Positions 1 through 3,777 of a DNA stretch of 5,109 nucleotides are shown here, piece by piece (the stretch's first letter is position 1; every line of letters begins with the position of its first letter). The stretch comes from Cyanothece sp. UBA12306 (GTDB taxonomy: Bacteria; Cyanobacteriota; Cyanobacteriia; Cyanobacteriales; Microcystaceae): NCBI GenBank assembly GCA_003448685.1, contig DLXW01000035.1, forward strand, positions 1 to 5,109, in the 5' to 3' direction. A program made the translations under genes and the position numbers. The notes under the pieces are model-generated. The model was not told the origin of the DNA and made no database searches. It saw only the letters and a list, made by a program, of their open reading frames with translations.

Positions 1-44
1 TTCTGACTTGGAGACTTCTGATTTAGTGATGGGGTATTTCTGAC
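1..44. repeat. Degenerate TTCTGA repeat cluster
   Basis: The hexamer TTCTGA occurs at 1-6, 16-21 and 38-43, twice within the longer form TTCTGAC. Heptamer arrays built on TTCTGAC (or its complement GTCAGAA) are common short tandem repeats between cyanobacterial genes. This may be the decayed edge of one lying to the left of the window. The copies here are irregularly spaced (15 and 22 bp), so chance is a real alternative. Confidence 0.25.
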
Positions 45-49
45 CTTTG

Positions 50-343
50 TCAATTGCTTCTTACATCTTGATAAATATAAAAGTTAAATAGATCAAATAA
101 CCCCGCTACAGCACTAAAGGTTATGCCGATGGTGAACATTCCCTGAAGAGGATAACCCTCGCCAAAAATTGAGAGAAAAGTCAAAATTTGGGTTTCTCCA
201 ATTTGACCAATAGTGGCAATCCCTGGAATATAGCTGACAGCTAACAACGACCCTAAAACACCGCTTAACAATAAAAGAGGTGTCATGAAACTCAGTAAAG
301 CTGTTAAAAACAATGAGCGAAATAAACTAGACACAATGGTCAT
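50..343 (-). CDS. Small two-helix membrane protein, unknown function
   Basis: I do not recognise this 97-residue protein. It has two strongly hydrophobic stretches, about residues 11-36 (rich in Leu, with FLTALLSF and PLLLLSGVLGSLLA) and about 67-90 (GMFTIGITFSAVAGLFDLFNFYI). They are joined by a loop with several glycines and few charges, so a small inner- or thylakoid-membrane protein with two spanning helices is likely. The only early basic residue is Arg9, and the tail ends DVRSN. The start is uncertain. The ATG at 341-343 sits directly against an AGGAG with no spacing, whereas the in-frame GTG at 332-334 (Val4) lies 9 nt from it and would give 94 residues. The gene runs in the same direction as the DUF3370 gene, but the 236-bp gap with its own promoter-like signals argues against co-transcription. 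Function cannot be inferred. Confidence 0.7.
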   Translation of the reverse strand: MTIVSSLFRSLFLTALLSFMTPLLLLSGVLGSLLAVSYIPGIATIGQIGETQILTFLSIFGEGYPLQGMFTIGITFSAVAGLFDLFNFYIYQDVRSN

Positions 344-350
344 CTCCTAA
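341..350 (-). promoter_or_regulatory. Shine-Dalgarno TTAGGAG overlapping the annotated ATG
   Basis: On the minus strand the sequence reads TTAGGAGATG, matching the ideal TAAGGAGGTG at 8 of 10 positions. The ATG is the last part of this element, so the ribosome could not use it with normal spacing. The in-frame GTG three codons later is 9 nt from AGGAG. This favours GTG at 334, although many cyanobacterial genes are translated without a Shine-Dalgarno. Confidence 0.5.
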
Positions 351-398
351 TCGGTGAAGCATGAGATGGTTAAACCCAATCAATCATGACTTGCCTTT

Positions 399-428
399 CT
401 TTTACAATAAGTGCAAATCATTTGTCCA
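399..428 (-). promoter_or_regulatory. Possible sigma-70 promoter of the small membrane protein gene
   Basis: On the minus strand a -35-like TGGACA (423-428, 5 of 6 to TTGACA) is followed after 18 bp by TAAAAG (399-404, 4 of 6 to TATAAT). This would start transcription about 50 bp before the gene. The -35 lies inside the palindrome at 419-438. The match is modest and the region is AT-rich, so this is tentative. Confidence 0.25.
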
Positions 429-438
429 GGGGCAAATG
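419..438. promoter_or_regulatory. Near-perfect 20-bp palindrome, possible operator
   Basis: CATTTGTCCAGGGGCAAATG consists of 9-bp arms (CATTTGTCC and GGGCAAATG) around a 2-bp centre, with one mismatched pair. It is one of the few GC-containing blocks in this AT-rich spacer. It lies about 75 bp upstream of the small membrane protein gene and overlaps its possible -35 box. That placement suits a repressor or activator dimer site; the cognate regulator is unknown. Confidence 0.35.
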
Positions 439-445
439 TCACAAA

Positions 446-500
446 ATCTTAAATCTTTATTAAAAATCTTGGTAAATATCTATTAAGTGCTAAGTAAAAA
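446..500 (-). promoter_or_regulatory. Five YTTA cores at 11-bp phasing (Pho-box-like)
   Basis: Read on the minus strand, TTA cores (TAA on the plus strand) begin at plus positions 495, 484, 473, 461 and 450, so successive spacings are 11, 11, 12 and 11 bp. Units include CTTAATAG, TTTACCAA, TTTAATAA and TTTAAGAT. Cyanobacterial Pho boxes bound by SphR/PhoB are 8-bp direct repeats near YTTAAYYW separated by 3 bp, giving the same 11-bp period. The array is upstream of the small membrane protein gene. High AT content raises the chance of coincidence. Confidence 0.25.
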
Positions 501-512
501 CCCTTACAAATA

Positions 513-529
513 AAAGTTATGTTAACTTT
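513..529. repeat. Palindrome AAAGTTA-TGT-TAACTTT, copy 1
   Basis: Perfect 7-bp arms (AAAGTTA and TAACTTT) flank the centre TGT. The same 16-bp core, AAAGTTATGTTAACTT, recurs exactly at 554-569, with starts 41 bp apart (about four helical turns). A repeated dyad on one DNA face is typical of paired regulator sites. The stem is too AT-rich to be a convincing terminator. Confidence 0.5.
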
Positions 530-553
530 GAATATCGAAATATAAAGATTATT

Positions 554-569
554 AAAGTTATGTTAACTT
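554..569. repeat. Palindrome AAAGTTATGTTAACTT, copy 2
   Basis: Second exact copy of the 16-bp core at 513-528, with 6-bp arms AAGTTA and TAACTT around TGT. It lies 10 bp past the stop codon of the DUF3370 gene and about 210 bp upstream of the small membrane protein gene, so it could serve either as a 3'-end structure or as a distal operator. Confidence 0.5.
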
Positions 570-579
570 GACATTACAT

Positions 580-1941
580 TTAATTTTCTGTTGCTTCGCT
601 TCTAATGGTTAACACTTGGGGAGGAGTTGCATCAGGAGGATAGATTACATCAAGTTTAACCAATTGCCATCTTTGAGGAAAAATGGTTTGCTTGACTAGA
701 GTTTCTCCAAGTTGTCCCCGATGTTGGACAAGATGAAAATAACGGGTTTGCCAACTATAGTTGTCATTAAGATAGCGAACCCGAACAACTCCTCGAAAAA
801 AGACTGATGGAGAATGAGGTACTAAAAATCGTAAACCATCAACTAATTTATCCTGTTTAATTGGGGTTTCAAGGGCAATGGTCACCGTTTTAGCTTCTAA
901 AGTGGGGTTATAGAGAGGTAAAGTTAGGCTATACTGTACACCATAATTACCATGGGCTTCATAAGCCGTATCGTCATAACGTACTAACATAGGCGCGCTT
1001 TGCACTTGATTTGTTCCTAGGGTTCCTGCTGTCAAAGAACTTAAGGGATAAGAGACTGCTTCTCCTTGGGGCGGAATGGTTAGCCAATTGCCACGATTGG
1101 TTAATCTTGCTTCCCAGCGAGATCCCTGGGATACTCCAGCTACTCTTCCATAGATGATAGAGGTAGTTTCTGGAGGAGTGGGAGGGCGATCGCGGGGAGT
1201 GACTAATTCTCCTTGCTTTAGCAGGGTTTCCCATTCTTCTAAAGTGGGTTGCCTTTCCTCTCCATTTTCATCGAGGGGGGCAAATTTGGCTAAACTAGCA
1301 GCATAGACGTTACCATTAGTTTGAAGGCGAACATAAGCAGATCTTCCATTGAGAGGGGGATCGAGATCTTTGACGGGAATGGGTAGATTGATTAACATCC
1401 GACTTTCACCACCAGGAATTACCAGAGACGGTGGGAAAATATCTTGGCGGTAGCGGCGTAAAATTGCCCCCATAACACGGCTTCCAGGCCCTGCATAGAC
1501 ATTTCCTTGGGCATCTTCAACTTGGGGCGGTAATTCGATAAAAGGGGCATCAGGTTGGCTAAGGTAGGTTGCCCCTTGGAGAATTTTTACAGTAATGGGA
1601 GTTTGGCGCGGGTTATGCAGGAGAATTCCTAGATAGAGGGTTCTTAAATCATCAGGGTTTGGGGCCTTAGCTACATGATGGGCGAAAACATCAAATCTGG
1701 AGGAAAAAGGATAGTTGAGGTGGGCATTACTATGAGTTTTCCCCTGGGGGGGGAAGGTAGATAGCAAAATTCCTTCATTAAGCACTAATTCAGGACTATT
1801 ACTGTTGAAAACAGGTACAGAATCTAATTTTCCAGGTAAGGGACGAATTGTATTGGGTTGGACGATTTCTTGAGGGGTTGGGGGGGGAACTTGGGCAAGG
1901 GTTATGGAGGGAAGTAAGATCATTGATGGAGAAATAGACAA
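580..1941 (-). CDS. DUF3370 family secreted/envelope protein
   Basis: A 453-residue protein (from the TTG start) resembling the cyanobacterial DUF3370 family, whose function I do not know. Family-like features near the N-terminus are PPPTPQEIVQPNTIRPLPG (19-37), followed by VFNSNSPELVLNEGILLSTFPP (44-65) and the FDVFAHH segment (83-89). Two stretches look alike, HNPRQTPITVKI (109-120) and YNPTLEAKTVTI (344-355). This suggests two related beta-sandwich domains separated by a Pro-rich linker near 246-260. No catalytic motif or long membrane helix is seen. The N-terminal MSISPSMILLPSITLAQ resembles a signal peptide with an A-Q cleavage site but lacks a basic n-region. The start is doubtful: TTG at 1941 and ATG at 1923 both lack a Shine-Dalgarno, and an ATG at 1960-1962 is followed at once by TGA in the same frame. 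Apart from the start the frame is intact, so I call it a functional gene. Confidence 0.85.
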   Translation of the reverse strand: MSISPSMILLPSITLAQVPPPTPQEIVQPNTIRPLPGKLDSVPVFNSNSPELVLNEGILLSTFPPQGKTHSNAHLNYPFSSRFDVFAHHVAKAPNPDDLRTLYLGILLHNPRQTPITVKILQGATYLSQPDAPFIELPPQVEDAQGNVYAGPGSRVMGAILRRYRQDIFPPSLVIPGGESRMLINLPIPVKDLDPPLNGRSAYVRLQTNGNVYAASLAKFAPLDENGEERQPTLEEWETLLKQGELVTPRDRPPTPPETTSIIYGRVAGVSQGSRWEARLTNRGNWLTIPPQGEAVSYPLSSLTAGTLGTNQVQSAPMLVRYDDTAYEAHGNYGVQYSLTLPLYNPTLEAKTVTIALETPIKQDKLVDGLRFLVPHSPSVFFRGVVRVRYLNDNYSWQTRYFHLVQHRGQLGETLVKQTIFPQRWQLVKLDVIYPPDATPPQVLTIRSEATEN

Positions 1942-1960
1942 GAAGTTAAGTAATAATCAC

Positions 1961-1989
1961 ATTAGAGTGTAGCTTAACCTAGTTGACAA
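1961..1989 (-). promoter_or_regulatory. Likely sigma-70 promoter of the DUF3370 gene
   Basis: On the minus strand TTGTCA (1984-1989, 5 of 6) is followed after exactly 17 bp by TCTAAT (1961-1966, 5 of 6). Transcription would begin near 1954, leaving only a short leader before the TTG at 1941 or the ATG at 1923. If so, the ATG-TGA at 1957-1962 would overlap the -10 region and lie outside the mRNA. Confidence 0.4.
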
Positions 1990-2004
1990 AGGCTATTAGA
2001 ATCA

Positions 2005-2012
2005 GCGATCGC
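2005..2012. repeat. HIP1 octamer GCGATCGC (one of four)
   Basis: This is the palindromic HIP1 sequence that is over-represented in many cyanobacterial genomes. Other exact copies lie at 1186-1193 (in the DUF3370 gene), 3567-3574 (in the PIN-domain gene) and 4096-4103 (in alaS, within the longer palindrome AAGCGATCGCTT). A one-mismatch copy, ACGATCGC, is at 3746-3753 in the spacer before alaS. The density supports a cyanobacterial origin. No local regulatory role is implied. Confidence 0.9.
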
Positions 2013-2047
2013 ACTCTGTATTAAGACCAAGCTAAAATTACAAATAT

Positions 2048-2052
2048 GGGGA
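2048..2052 (+). promoter_or_regulatory. Weak ribosome binding site GGGGA
   Basis: GGGGA ends 10 nt before the ATG at 2063, a slightly long spacing. An earlier ATG at 2046-2048 is out of frame with the gene, so the ATG at 2063 remains the best start. Confidence 0.35.
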
Positions 2053-2062
2053 CTAAAAAATT

Positions 2063-2698
2063 ATGGTTAAAACTGTACCAGCTAGAGAAATAACTTTACA
2101 TGAACTCACACAAAAATTTAAGCTTCAGTTTGTTGATGATCAGCATTTTTTTCGAGAATGGCAAGATCAATTACCTGAGATTACTGATTTAGAAAAAAAA
2201 CGATTAGATCGAGTTAAAACAAGTTATTCTAATTTAATAGAAGATCCTCCTCTCTTAGAAAATACTGTCAAAATGGTGGTACTTTCTCCTTTGTTAGATT
2301 TAGCTGGTTTTTATCTTCCTCCCTTTCGTATTAGATCAGAAAAATCCATCGAAATTTCTTTAGAAGATCAAGGAATAATAATCAAGGGACAAATTGATGT
2401 TTTAGTTTTGTGTGATGAATTTTGGGTGGTAGTTATTGAATCTAAACAAGCTGCTTTTTCCCTAGAAGTTGGCAAGTCCCAATTATTAACTTATATGTTA
2501 GCTAATCCTCATCCCGATCATCCGACCTATGGGTTAATTCTTAATGGTAGCAATTTTCGTTTTGTTAAATTAATTAAAGGGGAAAGATATCAATATTCAG
2601 TTTCTAAAATGTTCGATCTTTTCAACCCAGGTAATGATTTATATGATGTTTTGCGAGTCTTAAAACGTCTTGGTGAATTAATTAGTGATAGATTTTAA
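2063..2698 (+). CDS. PD-(D/E)XK nuclease-fold protein, type I R-subunit N-terminal-like
   Basis: A 211-residue soluble protein of the kind often annotated in cyanobacteria as a stand-alone type I restriction R-subunit-like protein. It carries what looks like a complete PD-(D/E)XK core: Glu65 in LLENTVK, Asp112 in KGQIDVLVL, then Glu126-Ser127-Lys128 in VVVIESKQA, and a following Gln140 in GKSQLLTYM. The Asp - ESK spacing over two beta-strands is typical of the fold, in which these residues bind the metal and cleave DNA. About 60 residues of charged helical sequence precede the core. The helicase domain of true R subunits is absent, and no methylase or specificity gene lies nearby, so it is not a classical restriction system. 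Substrate and role are unknown; repair, defence or a decoupled solo nuclease are all possible. It is divergent from the DUF3370 gene across a 121-bp spacer. Confidence 0.75.
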   Translation: MVKTVPAREITLHELTQKFKLQFVDDQHFFREWQDQLPEITDLEKKRLDRVKTSYSNLIEDPPLLENTVKMVVLSPLLDLAGFYLPPFRIRSEKSIEISLEDQGIIIKGQIDVLVLCDEFWVVVIESKQAAFSLEVGKSQLLTYMLANPHPDHPTYGLILNGSNFRFVKLIKGERYQYSVSKMFDLFNPGNDLYDVLRVLKRLGELISDRF

Positions 2699-2868
2699 GT
2701 GTAGAAGAAAATTTTATTTATTTTATTATTTTGAGCAGTTGCTAAAGTCAAAAAAAATCTCAGATTTCTAATCTATTTTGAGCAAAATTTATTGAATAAA
2801 TAATAAAAATTTAACTTTAATAAAAAATAATCTGAAATAGTAAGATTAAACCTAAATATTTTCAAGTT

Positions 2869-2892
2869 CAATTATTTTTTAAAAGATAATTG
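2869..2892. repeat. 24-bp near-perfect AT palindrome
   Basis: The left half CAATTATTTTTT and right half AAAAGATAATTG are complementary at 11 of 12 positions with no spacer; the exception is a T-G pair (2876 with 2885). It could form a cruciform or a weak RNA hairpin on either strand. Its place between convergent genes suggests a bidirectional termination element, but the stem is almost entirely A-T. Confidence 0.4.
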
Positions 2893-2917
2893 TTAAATAA
2901 CCAGATACCTTGTCATT

Positions 2918-2950
2918 AGGGGTTTAAAAAGAAGTTATAAAATCCCTTTT
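2918..2950 (+). terminator. Possible intrinsic terminator, plus strand
   Basis: On the plus strand AGGGGTTT (2918-2925) can pair with AAATCCCT (2940-2947) as an 8-bp stem with one G-U pair and a 14-nt loop, followed directly by TTTATTGTT. On the minus strand the stem has an A-C mismatch and no U-tract, so it favours plus-strand transcripts. It is about 220 bp past the nuclease-fold gene, which is far, and the loop is large. Confidence 0.35.
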
Positions 2951-2954
2951 ATTG

Positions 2955-2984
2955 TTAATTTTGTAGGTTTACTTTACAAATTAA
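2955..2984. repeat. Imperfect inverted repeat next to the operon's last stop codon
   Basis: TTAATTTTGTA (2955-2965) and TACAAATTAA (2975-2984) are complementary over 10 bp with one bulged T, around a 9-nt loop. The repeat abuts the stop codon of the small acidic protein gene. It may protect or define the 3' end of that mRNA. There is no U-rich tail in the minus direction, so it is not a standard terminator. Confidence 0.3.
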
Positions 2985-3278
2985 CTAACCTTCTTCAAGC
3001 CATTTCTGATAATCATAATCCAACAAATATTCCCTAAGCTTAGATATTTTTTCTAGGGAAGAAATATCCGTTGAAGCAACACGATAGATATCATTCAAAA
3101 CCGATTCATAACTTTGATTGGTATATTGAGAGATGACTTCTGCTAAATTGCGATCCGACATTTCCTCATAAAGTAAAGCTAAAAGTGGATAATAACTTTG
3201 CTCATCTATCCCATTAGGAAAAGCCGACTTAAGTAATTGATAGGTACTCAATAAATAAGGTGAAATTGTAACTGGCAT
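2985..3278 (-). CDS. Small acidic helical protein, PIN-operon partner
   Basis: A 97-residue, mostly helical soluble protein with about 15 acidic and 7 basic residues. The motif FPNGIDEQSYYPLLALLYEEMSD spans residues 20-42, followed by VLNDIYRVA (60-68) and a C-terminal LREYLLDYDYQKWLEEG. The pattern of FP-x-G, Y-x-PLLALL, a middle DI helix and a final short helix reminds me of DUF3349 proteins. I make that match from memory with limited confidence. The ATG follows the stop codon of the PIN-domain gene by 2 bp. Its Shine-Dalgarno AAAGGA (3287-3292, 8 nt spacing) lies inside the last codons of that gene, so the two are co-transcribed and probably translationally coupled. The coupling and net negative charge fit a partner or inhibitor of the PIN protein, but nothing in the sequence proves an antitoxin role. 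No DNA-binding motif is evident. Confidence 0.75.
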   Translation of the reverse strand: MPVTISPYLLSTYQLLKSAFPNGIDEQSYYPLLALLYEEMSDRNLAEVISQYTNQSYESVLNDIYRVASTDISSLEKISKLREYLLDYDYQKWLEEG

Positions 3279-3280
3279 TT

Positions 3281-3685
3281 TTAAAGTCCTTTTAAGGGTA
3301 CAGGTTGATGAAGATAAACAATAAAATTAACCCCTTGATTACTCGCTGATCTAATCGCTTTAGCATCTCCGGTCATGGTGACAATACCTAAATTATCACC
3401 CGTTCCTAATATGATAATATCGTTTATCCCTAACTTACGAGTCGGTTGTAAATTTAAAGCTCTTTTTGATGGATTATCAGGAATAATAACGATATACTTT
3501 TCAAAGTTAATTCCTCTTTGTTGTTCTCTTTCTCCTCCTATTGTTTGGACAATATTTCTAAATTCAGCGATCGCAGTTTGTGTCATAACCATCGACTGAT
3601 TTTTGACATAAGATTGTAATTGATAGCGCAAATTTGACTCCTCAGCAACAAAAGCAATAGCAGTTCCAGTATCTAAATTAATCAC
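3281..3685 (-). CDS. PIN-domain (VapC-like) putative ribonuclease
   Basis: A 134-residue protein with the four-acid layout of PIN-domain metal-dependent RNases: Asp5 in [11 protein letters not shown], Glu41 in TAIAEFRNI, Asp89 in [12 protein letters not shown] and Asp107 in [11 protein letters not shown]. Length and spacing match VapC-sized single-domain PIN proteins. The TMTGD segment corresponds to the usual 'TxD' last motif. PIN proteins of this size usually cleave tRNA, rRNA or mRNA. DUF1308-type PIN-like proteins are an alternative family placement. The start is GTG at 3685; an in-frame TAA three codons upstream rules out a longer form. The AAGAGG at 3688-3693 is only 2 nt from the GTG, so initiation may be weak. 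It is first in a two-gene operon and divergent from alaS across 92 bp. No upstream antitoxin gene of the usual VapB kind is present. Confidence 0.75.
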   Translation of the reverse strand: MINLDTGTAIAFVAEESNLRYQLQSYVKNQSMVMTQTAIAEFRNIVQTIGGEREQQRGINFEKYIVIIPDNPSKRALNLQPTRKLGINDIIILGTGDNLGIVTMTGDAKAIRSASNQGVNFIVYLHQPVPLKGL

Positions 3686-3777
3686 AACCTCTTAATATTT
3701 TTCCTACAACTCCTCACCATGATAAATGCCACAATAAGAAAAGATACGATCGCAGTGGACCCCTATTGGTAACTTCT

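Larger units (their letters stand above)
2699..2984. other. Very AT-rich convergent intergenic region, no gene
   Basis: These 286 bp separate two convergent genes and are about 19% GC by direct count, lower than the flanking genes. I see no credible coding frame. The region holds a direct repeat of TATTTTGAGCA (2727-2737 and 2774-2784), two overlapping short dyads around 2757-2774 (AAATC/GATTT and AGATT/AATCT), the palindrome at 2869-2892, a terminator-like hairpin at 2918-2950 and an imperfect inverted repeat at 2955-2984. Transcription termination from both sides is the simplest role. A small RNA cannot be excluded. Confidence 0.6.

Noticed and set aside
444..470. Three AAATCTT words as a CRISPR-like or tandem repeat
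   Set aside because: The unit is only 7 bp with irregular spacing (7 and 13 bp) in an AT-rich spacer; no CRISPR repeat-spacer structure exists anywhere in the window.
554..569. Terminator for the DUF3370 gene
   Set aside because: The dyad has 6-bp A-T rich arms, a 3-nt loop and no following U-tract; an exact second copy 41 bp away fits a protein-binding site better.
974..1234. An 86-codon open frame on the minus strand
   Set aside because: It lies wholly inside the DUF3370 gene in another frame, has a low-complexity Ser/Arg-rich product and no ribosome binding site; it is a shadow.
580..1962. Calling the DUF3370 gene a pseudogene because of the TGA after the upstream ATG
   Set aside because: The remaining 453 codons are intact and two downstream start codons plus a good promoter offer a working gene.
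1983..2038. Perfect TTGACA (1983-1988) and TAAAAT (2033-2038) as a plus-strand promoter for the nuclease-fold gene
   Set aside because: They are 44 bp apart, far from the 16-18 bp needed, and neither has a suitable partner at the proper distance.
3375..3599. A 74-codon open frame on the plus strand
   Set aside because: It is antisense to the PIN-domain gene, whose catalytic residues make that strand the coding one.
2985..3685. A classical VapBC toxin-antitoxin operon
   Set aside because: Gene order is reversed and the partner has no AbrB, RHH or Phd-like DNA-binding signature, so the label is not supported; only the PIN-domain call is.
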